DNA of 53,611 nucleotides, taken from NCBI GenBank assembly GCA_030448225.1, contig JAUJNJ010000032.1:1-53611 (forward strand). The letters run 5' to 3'. This DNA comes from Phycisphaerae bacterium (GTDB lineage: Bacteria > Planctomycetota > Phycisphaerae > Tepidisphaerales > Tepidisphaeraceae). Shown here one piece after another: positions 1-7,266 of the stretch (within the stretch, counting starts at the first letter, position 1; the number at the start of each line of letters is the position of its first letter). The translations under genes were made by a program, and so were the position numbers. The notes beneath the pieces were generated by a model. That model searched no databases. It was not told the origin of the DNA and saw only the letters and a program-made list of their open reading frames with translations.

Positions 1-338
1 TTGCGCAATGCGGGGCGGGCCTCGGCGGGCGTCTCGGCTTCGTCCATCGCCGCCTCCATGAGGCTTACCCAGCGGTCGCGGCCGGCCCGGGTGATGGCGA
101 ACGGGGCGTGGCGCATGCGGAGGCGCGGGTGGCCGCGCTCGCGGATGTAGGTGTCGGGGCCGCCGAAGCGGAAGATGAGGAAGTCGCGCAGTCGGCGCTC
201 GGCGCCGGGGAAGGCGTCCGGCGGGTACATCGGGCCGATCAGGTCATCGGTCCGCACCCGGCGGTAGAACGCGGCCACGAGCCGGGTGAACCCTTCATCG
301 CCGAGCAAGTCGTAGAGTTGGGTGTCGAGAAGATCCAT
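1..338 (-). CDS. Truncated haemoglobin, group II (GlbO-like), partial
   Basis: A haem protein of the truncated globin family, group II (O type), thought to bind oxygen or handle oxygen and nitric-oxide chemistry in the cytoplasm. The reading starts at the ATG at 338-336 (MDLLDTQLYDLLGDEGF) and shows the helical N-terminus (FTRLVAAFYRRV), a loop with PMYP, the FRFGGPDTY segment, and the hallmark RGHPRLRMRHAPF block, which contains the proximal histidine. About 112 residues are visible and the 3' end lies beyond the window edge. A typical member has 120-140 residues, so little is missing. The next gene upstream, purF, is on the same strand 227 bases away, across a repeat element. Family assignment is secure; physiological role is not shown by the sequence. 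Confidence 0.85.
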   Translation of the reverse strand, partial: MDLLDTQLYDLLGDEGFTRLVAAFYRRVRTDDLIGPMYPPDAFPGAERRLRDFLIFRFGGPDTYIRERGHPRLRMRHAPFAITRAGRDRWVSLMEAAMDEAETPAEARPALR

Positions 339-385
339 TGCCGCGGGGTGGAAGTTCCGAAACTCGATGGACTGCTGCGACGCGG

Positions 386-540
386 AAAATCGAAATACGA
401 AGTACGAAATCCGAAACGAATCAGGAGCGCGAGGGCAGAGAGTCAGGAGCAATCGGCGACGCGAACGGCCGGGGCACCTTTTCGCGTTTTCTCTTTTGTC
501 TTTGGTACTCGTTTCGGATTTCGAGCTTCGGGTTTCGAAC
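386..540. repeat. Inverted-repeat element E1 (CGAAAT words)
   Basis: The left arm (386-421) is built of degenerate words such as GAAATACGA and CGAAATCCGAAACGA. The right arm (505-538) carries the reverse complement words (CGTTTCGGATTTCG). About 80 bases lie between the arms. It fills the gap between the globin gene and purF. It belongs to a set of similar elements in this window that differ in word but share the build. Confidence 0.7.
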
Positions 541-565
541 TTAACCGCGCAGCGGTTACCCACTT

Positions 566-2089
566 TCAGAACATCTTCAACTGATCCCGCTCGAAGCTGA
601 ACTTCGTCTGCGGCTGGTCGATCGGGATCTTGTACTCGCCGCTCCAGCAGGCGGTGCAGTAGTCGGCCCGCTCGCGCTTCATCGCCGACAGCAGGTTGTC
701 GAGCGAGAGGTAGGCGAGGCTGTCGACCTCGAGGAAGTCGGCGATCTCCTGCACCGTGCGGTTGTGGGCGATCAGTTCCTGGCTCGTCGGGAAGTCGATC
801 CCGTAGAAGCACGGGTGGCGGATCGGCGGGCAGGAGACGCGCAGGTGGATCTCCTTCGCGCCGGCCCGCCGCAGGGCGCGCATCTTCGAGCGCGTCGTCG
901 TGCCGCGGACGACCGAGTCCTCCACGATCACGACGCGCTGGTCCTTCACCACGTCCGGGATGATGTTCAGCTTCACCGCCACCGCGCGGTCGCGGGCGGC
1001 CTGCCCGGGCAGGATGAACGTGCGGCCGACGAAGCGGTTGGGGACGATCCCCTCCTCGAACGGGATCCCCGACTCCTTCGCGAACCCCAGCGCCGCGCTG
1101 CGGCCGGAGTCGGGCATCGGCATGACGAAGTCGGCCTCGACCGGCGCCTGGCGCGCCAGTTCGCGCCCCATCGCCTGGCGGGCGCGGTGGACGTTCTGCC
1201 CGAACACCTGGCTGGCGGGGTTGGCGAAGTAGACGTGCTCGAACACGCAGTGCGCCCGCTCGCTGGCCGGGTGGTCGTAGAAGCGGCTGTGCAGGCCGTC
1301 GTCGTCGATGCGGACGATCTCGCCCGGCTCGACCTCGCGGACGTACTCCGCGTCGAGCGCGTCGAAGGCGCACGTCTCGCTCGCCACGCAGTAGTGCCCG
1401 TCCGGCGTGCGGCCGATCACCAGCGGGCGGATGCCCCACGGGTCGCGGACGGCCTCGATGCGGTTGGGGAACAGGAACAGCAGGCTGAACGCGCCCTGCA
1501 GGTGCTTCAGCACGTGGGGCAGCGGGTCGACCTTGTTCACGTGCGACGGCTTGGCGAGCAGGTGGACGATCACCTCGGTGTCGGTCGTGCTCTGGAAGAT
1601 GTGCCCGTGCTTCTCGTACTCGTTGCGCAGCGCCTGGGCGTTGATGAGGTTCCCGTTGTGCGCGACCGCGACCGGGCCGAGCGAGAACTGCCGCAGCAAC
1701 GGCTGCGCGTTGCACAGCTTGCTCGAGCCGGTGGTGGAATAGCGGACGTGGCCGATGGCGGCGCTGCCGGCGAGTTCCTCGCGCAGCATCCGCGGCGGGA
1801 AGATCTGGCTGACGAGGCCCATCCCGGTGTGGCCATTGATGCCGACGCCGTCCGACACGGCGATGCCGGCGGACTCCTGTCCGCGGTGCTGCTGGGCGAA
1901 CAGCCCGGTGTAGACGTACTGGCTGGCGTCCTTCGGCCCCCAGATGCCGAACAGGCCGCACTTCTCCTTCTTCTCGTACTCCTCGTGCAGCGCGTCGAGG
2001 TCCGCCGGCGACGGCGAGACCGCGGGCGCGACGGGCGCGATCCCACCGCCGGGCGACCCAAGACGGTCACCCCTGCCGCTGTTCAACAC
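566..2089 (-). CDS. purF: Amidophosphoribosyltransferase (PurF)
   Basis: Catalyses the first committed step of purine synthesis, glutamine plus PRPP to 5-phosphoribosylamine. The N-terminal nucleophile glutaminase domain starts at the conserved cysteine of KCGLFGIWG and includes QQHRGQESAGIAV and the HVRYSTTG loop. The C-terminal phosphoribosyltransferase domain has the PRPP-binding VVIVEDSVVRGTTT. Cysteines expected for a 4Fe-4S cluster of the Bacillus-type enzyme are present (HCVFEHVYF, HPCFYGID, YCTACWSGEY). The start is unclear: no ATG lies near the catalytic cysteine, and the open frame runs up to 2350 into repeat DNA. I chose the GTG at 2089 (TTG at 2086 follows), which leaves a propeptide of about 44 residues, longer than the usual 1-11. 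Identity is certain; the 5' end is not. Confidence 0.93.
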   Translation of the reverse strand: MLNSGRGDRLGSPGGGIAPVAPAVSPSPADLDALHEEYEKKEKCGLFGIWGPKDASQYVYTGLFAQQHRGQESAGIAVSDGVGINGHTGMGLVSQIFPPRMLREELAGSAAIGHVRYSTTGSSKLCNAQPLLRQFSLGPVAVAHNGNLINAQALRNEYEKHGHIFQSTTDTEVIVHLLAKPSHVNKVDPLPHVLKHLQGAFSLLFLFPNRIEAVRDPWGIRPLVIGRTPDGHYCVASETCAFDALDAEYVREVEPGEIVRIDDDGLHSRFYDHPASERAHCVFEHVYFANPASQVFGQNVHRARQAMGRELARQAPVEADFVMPMPDSGRSAALGFAKESGIPFEEGIVPNRFVGRTFILPGQAARDRAVAVKLNIIPDVVKDQRVVIVEDSVVRGTTTRSKMRALRRAGAKEIHLRVSCPPIRHPCFYGIDFPTSQELIAHNRTVQEIADFLEVDSLAYLSLDNLLSAMKRERADYCTACWSGEYKIPIDQPQTKFSFERDQLKMF

Positions 2090-2280
2090 GGGAAGCGATA
2101 AGGCCAAGTCCCAGACTCCGTTAGCTCGTGACGCGGGCACGCCCGACCCTGAACAGGTGGTACGCCGCCGCGGCGGGCGGGGTTCCGGCGGCCGCGACGG
2201 CTGCGTCGGGACACCGGGATCAAGCACAGCAGAGCCGGGAGCATACGGGGCGGGGGGATTGGCGGTCAAATGATGGGAAA

Positions 2281-2636
2281 GGCTCGGTGAGGTGGTGGAG
2301 TGGTGGTGTGGTTGAGTGGTGGAGTAGGAAGCGACGCTATGGTTCGTCACATCTCGATTATGGGCGACCTACACACCCTCTTCCCGGTACTCCGGGGAGA
2401 GGGCAGGGGAGAGGGGCGGAACGTAAGGATGAAGGATGAAGGCGGAAGGATGAAACGGAACGTCGGGGACACGCTTCATCCTTCATCCTTCCGCCTTCAT
2501 CCTTCGATGCGGCCCCTTCCCCCGCCCCTCTCCCCAGCGTACTGGGAAGAGGAGGAGCGCAATTCACTAATCCACGTGTGACGGATCATCACGGCCCTCC
2601 TACCCCACCACCCCACCACTCCACACACACCACCAC
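2281..2636. repeat. Composite nested inverted-repeat element E2
   Basis: Three nested arm pairs. Outermost, a G-rich GGTGGAGTGGTGG tract (2281-2332) faces a C-rich CCACCACTCC tract (2602-2636). Next, 2378-2419 (CCTCTTCCCGGTACTCCGGG and GAGAGGGGCGG words) faces 2514-2553. Innermost is a perfect 23-bp inverted repeat, 2432-2454 against 2482-2504, made of AAGGATGAAGG and GGAAGGATGAA words, with a 27-base spacer. It occupies the whole space between the divergent purF and rsgA genes, so their promoters must lie inside or beside it. The ORF upstream of the chosen purF start reads through the outer left arm. Confidence 0.8.
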
Positions 2637-2678
2637 TCTTTGACATCCCCGACGCCCTGCGCTACGATGCGCGGCCAC

Positions 2679-3757
2679 ATGGGTCGACGTTCGAAGAAGG
2701 TCCGCGGCGAGAAAGATCTGACCGAACGGTTCCTGTCGGGCAACTACGACGAGGACCGGGCCGAGTCGGTCGAGCGGTTCTCCGCGCGCTCGAAGGGGGC
2801 CCAGCAGAGCAAGATGCTCCGGACCGCGCTCATGCGGGCCGAGCAGGAGGCGATCGAGGACCTCGACGCCCTGCCGGTCGGCGAGGTGCGGCAGGTCTTC
2901 TCGCTCTACAGCGAGGTCGAGCACGCGGGCGAGACCGTGCTCTGCGTCGTCCGCAAGACGCTGTCGAAGCTCATGGAGACCGCGATCGTCGTCGGCGACG
3001 AGGTGAAGTTCGCAAGATCGAGGCCCCTGAAGAGGAGACGGCCGTCATCGGCGGCAAGCCGGAGGGCGTGATCGATGGCGCTGCCCCGGCGGACTGTGCT
3101 GACCCGCGCCGACAGCTTCAAGGCGGTCACGCAGCACCCGATCGTCGCCAACGCCGGGCAGATGCTCGTCGTCGTCAGCATCCGCCTGCCGAACGTGAAG
3201 TGGGGCCTCGTCGACCGGATGATCGTCGCCGCCCGCGCCGGCGGCCTGCGGCCGCTGATCTGCCTCAACAAGCTCGACTTGGCGACCGGCACCGGCAAGC
3301 CCGGCGAGGGCGGCTCGGACGTGCCGAAGGACCTCATCGACGCGGGAGGTGCTGGCGCACTACGCGACGCTCGACGTGCCGTCGTTCGAGGCGAGCGTCG
3401 TGAACGACATCGGCCTCGACGCGCTGCGTGCTACGCTGAAGGACCGCACGACCGTCCTGGCCGGCCACAGCGGCGTCGGCAAGAGCAGCCTCGTGCGGTC
3501 GATCCAGCCGCAGCTCGACCTGCGCATCGGCGCGATCAGCGGCTACACGAACAAGGGCCGCCATACGACCACGTCGGCCCGCCACTACCCCTGAGTTTCG
3601 GCGGCCGTGATCGACACGCCGGGCGTGAAGATGTTCGGCCTGTGGGGCGTCACCCGCGAGAACCTCGACGAGTTCTTCCCCGACGTCCGCGCCGGCACCG
3701 CCCCGGCGTGGCCGCGTCGACAGCCACGGGCGGATCGCGGCGAGCCTGGCGGAATGA
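2679..3757 (+). CDS. rsgA: Ribosome small-subunit GTPase RsgA, frameshifted as sequenced
   Basis: RsgA is a circularly permuted GTPase that helps mature the 30S subunit. The ATG at 2679 starts MGRRSKKVRGEKDLTERF, then an OB-fold-like part. The frame then shifts (near 3013-3075) into SFKAVTQHPIVANAGQ, with the G4 motif NKLD, and shifts again near 3345 into the segment with the G1 motif GHSGVGKSSL and SGYTNKGRHTT. It shifts once more near 3590 into IDTPGVKMFGLWG (G3) and ends in a third frame with SHGRIAASLAE and TGA at 3755-3757. The order G4-G1-G3 is the RsgA permutation. The C-terminal Cys-His zinc knuckle of textbook RsgA is not visible after FFPDV. It is either absent in this lineage or lost with the indels. 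Codon bias continues across the shifts, so errors are likelier than decay. Confidence 0.8.
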
Positions 3758-4004
3758 CCGACCCTCGTCGCGAAGACGCAAGCGGCGATACCGACGTCCT
3801 CGTCCGCCCCGATGCTGCGACGGCGCCGGCGTAACGCTTCCTCCCCAGCCCGTCTCACGCTCGGACGACGCAGCCCCCCTCACTCCCTCCCCACGTCCAA
3901 CTCCACCACTCCACTACTCCACCACCTCCCTCCTCTACCCCCCACTCCCCACTCCCTTGTCCCGGGTGAGGCGAACCCCTAAAGATAGAGCCTGACCGAG
4001 GGTT
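3758..4004. repeat. Pyrimidine-rich intergenic tract
   Basis: No gene seen between rsgA and infA. Positions 3886-3958 are almost pure C/T/A words (CCACTCCACTACTCCACC, then CCCCACTCCC), the same word family as the outer arms of E2 and E8. No G-rich partner arm is evident nearby, so this looks like a solitary arm. Confidence 0.6.
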
Positions 4005-4256
4005 GTGGCCCGTTTTACGACAGCGGAGCGTGTTGTAGCCAAGTCCGAGCCCATTGAAATCGAAGCGACCGTCTCGCAGGCGTTGCCCAACGCCATGTTC
4101 AAGCTCCGCCTCGACGGCTCCGACAAGGAGATCCTGGGGATCGTCTCGGGCAAGATGCGCAAGCACTTCATCCGCATCCTGCCGGGCGACCGCGTGAAGG
4201 TCGAGCTCTCCCCCTACGACCTGACCAAGGGTCGCATCGTCTTCCGCCAGAAGTGA
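4005..4256 (+). CDS. infA: Translation initiation factor IF-1
   Basis: A small OB-fold protein that binds the A site of the 30S subunit and works with IF-2 and IF-3 in initiation. The 83-residue product contains the near-invariant family core: [37 protein letters not shown] and [10 protein letters not shown]. Most IF-1 proteins begin about ten residues later with a Met just before the EPIE block. Here no usable start lies there, so the GTG at 4005 is the best start and gives an 11-residue N-terminal extension. It stands alone, not beside secY or rpmJ as in many bacteria. Downstream there is a GC hairpin at 4315-4335. Confidence 0.92.
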   Translation: MARFTTAERVVAKSEPIEIEATVSQALPNAMFKLRLDGSDKEILGIVSGKMRKHFIRILPGDRVKVELSPYDLTKGRIVFRQK

Positions 4257-4581
4257 TCGGGCGCCCGGCGCGCGTGATCGACACGCCCCGCGCAAGAACG
4301 TGCCCGCTGAAGCGGCCACGCCGGCGGGGCGTGGCGGGCCCGCAGACTTGCCCATCCCTTTCGCAGCATTCCCAACTTTTAGATAACGGCGCCATTCTGG
4401 GCGCGAACGGTTTTTGTCTGCGCCACCACCGGAGCGATCGCGCACCGCCTGTCCCGCATCGTCGCACGCGTGCGGGGACCGTGGGAGCAAGCTCTCACGG
4501 CGTTCGAGGACGCCACACCGCTGGCTACGTTACCCTGGCCTCGGGTGAACGCAGCCGCCACTGGTCACGACGACGCCTAGT
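4257..4581. other. Intergenic stretch with hairpins only
   Basis: No coding frame supported. Besides the hairpin at 4315-4335 there is a second one at 4479-4500, CCGTGGGAGC / GCTCTCACGG around an AA loop (10 pairs, one G-T). It lies between convergent infA (plus) and a TPM gene (minus), so either hairpin could serve as a terminator. Confidence 0.5.
4299..4335. repeat. Dispersed hairpin repeat downstream of infA
   Basis: The word CGTGCCCGCT, then RAAGCGGCCACGCC, occurs here and again at 22565-22588. It is followed here by an 8-bp stem GCCACGCC/GGCGTGGC (4315-4322 with 4328-4335). It could end infA transcription, but there is no T-tract, so I treat it as a repeat first. Confidence 0.5.
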
Positions 4582-5271
4582 CTAATCGATCATCACGAGC
4601 GCGTCGGGGATCTCGTTCACGTCGTCGGCCGCGTCGGGCAGGACGCCGGCGAGGCGGTCGCCGGTGGCGTCGATCGTGGCGCAGATCGCGTCGGTGAGGT
4701 CGCCGCCGGCGCGGAGGCGGGCGGTGAGCGTCTCGACGAGGTCGACCACCGCCGCCTCGCCGAGCTTTTCCGTCACCGACTCGTCGGCGAGCACGGCCGC
4801 GACGCGCTCGTAGAGCGAGACGTAGACGAGCACGCCGCCGCGGCCGGCGGTGTGGTGGACGCGGCGGTCGAAGAACGCCTCGCGGGCGGCGCGGCGGACC
4901 TCCTCGCGCATCTGCACGTCCGGCGTGAACAGCCGCCGCAGCGGCGCGACGCGCGACGCGATCACCGCGCCCGCCACGAACCCCGCCACCGCCGCGGCCA
5001 CGAGCGCCAGCGCGCCGAGCCAGCGGCTCGGCGCGTCGGCGAAGCTGTGCGGGTCGTCGCCGGCGTCGGCCGACGGGAGCAGGAAGAAGACGAGCACCAT
5101 CAACGCCAGCCCGACGTAGAGCCCGACGACGTCCTCCGCGCGGTCGTATCGCCCCGAGGCGGTGGCGACGACGGGGACGATCTCCGCGCTCGTCTCGACC
5201 TCCGCGACCGCGACGGCCGCGTCGATCCGCTTGCGCTGTTCTTCGTTGAAGTGCTCGGAGGCAGTTCGCAT
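4582..5271 (-). CDS. TPM-domain membrane protein
   Basis: A 229-residue protein starting at the ATG at 5271 (MRTASEHFNEEQRKRIDAAV). The N-terminal part (about 1-40) begins like a TPM/DUF477 domain (ETSAEIVPVVATASGRY). Two membrane segments follow (about 48-68, LYVGLALMVLVFFLL, and about 82-106, LGALALVAAAVAGFVAG). The rest of the domain comes after (FDRRVHHTAGRGGVLVYVS, then a helix-rich tail). TPM proteins of this type are usually membrane-bound and of unclear biochemistry. The open frame extends upstream through repeat DNA to 5541, but the conserved part starts at 5271. A second TPM gene lies just upstream on the same strand, the usual paired arrangement, so the two probably form one unit. 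Confidence 0.8.
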   Translation of the reverse strand: MRTASEHFNEEQRKRIDAAVAVAEVETSAEIVPVVATASGRYDRAEDVVGLYVGLALMVLVFFLLPSADAGDDPHSFADAPSRWLGALALVAAAVAGFVAGAVIASRVAPLRRLFTPDVQMREEVRRAAREAFFDRRVHHTAGRGGVLVYVSLYERVAAVLADESVTEKLGEAAVVDLVETLTARLRAGGDLTDAICATIDATGDRLAGVLPDAADDVNEIPDALVMID

Positions 5272-5621
5272 GTGGGGTTTCCGAAAAGAGAACCGACCGG
5301 GGAGACGCGGAGGGCGCGGGGAGTCGACGAGATTCAGACCGCCTTGATCCACTCCAACCGCAGCGTCTCGATCCCACGGTACGGGGGATCCGTGAAGGCC
5401 TAGGCATGTACCGCAGGAAGATCCTTTGCTGCGCTGGGGATGACGTCGAACATGCTGCCGGTACGTTGAGAGGCTCGCTGCTCCACTTCTCCGCGTCCTC
5501 CGCGTCTCCGCGTTCATTTCCGCGTATTCCCACGGGCGCACGCCGGCTCGCTAGCCTGCCGCGTCGCCGGACGCGCTCGCGAGTGAGCGGGCTAAATGGC
5601 GGCGTCGACGCCGCGCCGTCG
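5272..5621. repeat. Inverted-repeat element E3 (CGCGGAG words)
   Basis: The left arm at 5299-5320 has GGAGACGCGGAGGGCGCGG. The right arm at 5491-5515 reads CCGCGTCCTCCGCGTCTCCG, its near reverse complement (19 bp, one mismatch). The arms are about 170 bases apart. The rest of this gap between the two TPM genes shows no gene. Confidence 0.7.
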
Positions 5622-6833
5622 TCACCACGAGCCGGTGGCGCCGCCGCCGCCGGAGCTGCCGCCGCCGAACGAGCTGCGCCCGCCGCCGAAGCTGCCGCCG
5701 AAGCTCGACCGTCCGCCCGAGCTGCGGCCGCCGCCGCCGCCGCCCGAGGAGAAGAGCCCGCCCGACGAGAGGCCGAAGCCCGAGCCGAACCGGTGGCGCG
5801 ACGACCGGTGGCCCCACATGCCCCCGCCGTAGCCCCGTCGGCCGCGGCCGGAACTGGCGAGGACCGTGAGCAGCGTGCCGAGGCCGGCGGCGGCGCCGTG
5901 GCCGGTCACGTAGCCGATGCCCCGCACGCCGCGCCGGATCGTCGAGACGATCGCGAAGATGATGAGGCCGACGACCAACAGCGGGAAGAGCCCGCAGAAC
6001 GACAACCCGACCGACGTCTGGCGCCGCGTCGGGTCGAACGTCGGCTCGTAACGCGTCGGCTGCCGCGCGGGCGGCGGCTGCGAGGAGAACACCCCGCCAC
6101 TGCCGCCCGCGCCGCCCGCGCCGCTCTCACCAGTGTCGATTCCGCCCCCGCCGCTCGCTGCGCCGGCGTCGGCGTCGGCGGGCGGCAGTGCCGGCAATCC
6201 GGCCGGGGGATCGGGACGCTCCACCGGCTGCTGCTCGGGCGGCAGCAGCGGGACGGCCGGGCCGGTGTCGATCCCCTTCAGGGCCGGCATCGCCTGGCGC
6301 GCCATCCGGTCGAGCGCGTCGACGCCCCCGACGATGCCCCCGGAGAAATCGCCCCGGCGGAAGCGCGGGACGATCTCGGTATCCATGATGCGCGACGCGC
6401 GTCGGTCGTGCTCGCGCCGCCACCCGCCGCCGAGTTCGATCCGGGCCTTGCGGTCGTCCTTCGAGACGAGCAGGAGGATGCCGGTGTTCCAGTCCTGCCC
6501 GTCGAGGCGCGCTTGGCCGACGCCCCACTGGTCGAACAGGAGGGTGGCGAACGTCTCGATCCGCAGTCCCGCCCCGCCGTGGTCGGCCATCGAATCGATC
6601 GTGACGACGATGACCGGCGTGTCGGCGTTGTCGAGCAGGCGGGCCGCGATCTGCTTGATGCGCTGCTCGTCGGCGTCGGAGATAAGGTTCGCCAGGTCGC
6701 GGACGAACTCCCGCCCGCCCGGCCGCTCGAGCGAGAGGTTCAGCGCCATCGCCGGCGACGCGGCGGCGGTCAACAACAACACGACCGCCAGGAGGCCGAG
6801 CGGCGCGCGGGTGGCGGGTGGGGTGCGAAGCAT
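5622..6833 (-). CDS. TPM-domain protein with Gly/Ser-rich C-terminus (YgcG-like)
   Basis: A 403-residue exported membrane protein. Residues 1-30 are a signal peptide (LLAVVLLLTAAASPAMA). About 38-165 is a TPM domain (LANLISDADEQRIKQIAARL, NTGILLLVSKDDRKARIELG, then DTEIVPRFRRGDFSGGI). A proline/alanine-rich linker follows, then one membrane segment near 270-292 (FPLLVVGLIIFAIV). The tail is rich in glycine and serine (FGGSFGGGRSSFGGGSSGG). This layout is that of YgcG/TPM proteins, thought to sit in the membrane with the TPM domain outside the cytoplasm. Function is unknown, and the family name 'phosphatase' should not be taken literally. It lies upstream of the other TPM gene on the same strand, separated by element E3. 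Confidence 0.85.
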   Translation of the reverse strand: MLRTPPATRAPLGLLAVVLLLTAAASPAMALNLSLERPGGREFVRDLANLISDADEQRIKQIAARLLDNADTPVIVVTIDSMADHGGAGLRIETFATLLFDQWGVGQARLDGQDWNTGILLLVSKDDRKARIELGGGWRREHDRRASRIMDTEIVPRFRRGDFSGGIVGGVDALDRMARQAMPALKGIDTGPAVPLLPPEQQPVERPDPPAGLPALPPADADAGAASGGGGIDTGESGAGGAGGSGGVFSSQPPPARQPTRYEPTFDPTRRQTSVGLSFCGLFPLLVVGLIIFAIVSTIRRGVRGIGYVTGHGAAAGLGTLLTVLASSGRGRRGYGGGMWGHRSSRHRFGSGFGLSSGGLFSSGGGGGGRSSGGRSSFGGSFGGGRSSFGGGSSGGGGATGSW

Positions 6834-6884
6834 GGGCAGAGCCTACTTCAACCGGCACAGGCCAACAACGAGCGACATACCGAC

Positions 6885-7155
6885 CGTTGAGTGTGGTGGT
6901 GTGGTGGTGTGGTTGGGTGTTGGGTAGTGGAGTAGTAAGAAGTAGTGGAGTGGCGCGGGTGGACAGCGGGCACGACCCGTGCCGACGCGCCGCTCTTCGA
7001 GCGGCGGCTAAACCGGCGGACCACTTCACGACGCATCTCCCGCTCTGCAGAGGCATCGGCGGTGTCCCGCCGCAATCCCGACCCCACCACCCCACCACCC
7101 CACCACTCTTCTACTCCCCACTCCTCGACTCCCCACTCCTCCACTCCCCCCTCCC
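6885..7155. repeat. Inverted-repeat element E8 (CCACCACTCC words) with inner hairpins
   Basis: A G/T-rich left arm (6885-6957, words GTGGTGGTGTGG and GTAGTGGAGTGG) faces a C-rich right arm (7079-7155, words CCCCACCACCCCACCAC and CCACTCCTCGACTCC). Between them are two small perfect hairpins, GGCACG-acc-CGTGCC (about 6968-6982) and CCGCTC-ttc-GAGCGG (about 6987-7001). The element fills the gap between the divergent TPM and uvrD genes. No gene is seen in 6834-7266. Confidence 0.7.
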
Positions 7156-7266
7156 CCCGCGTCGCCCGTCGCGGGTTGGTTTGCTATCATCCGCCGTTCG
7201 GCAATCGTTCGCCCGCCGGGGGCGTGTCGTGCGGGGCGGGCTGGGGAGCGAAGCATCGGGAGTGAC

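Noticed and set aside
764..2101. 445-codon plus-strand frame opposite purF
   Set aside because: Shadow frame; low-complexity Arg/Ala/Val composition and no motifs, whereas PurF on the minus strand is unmistakable.
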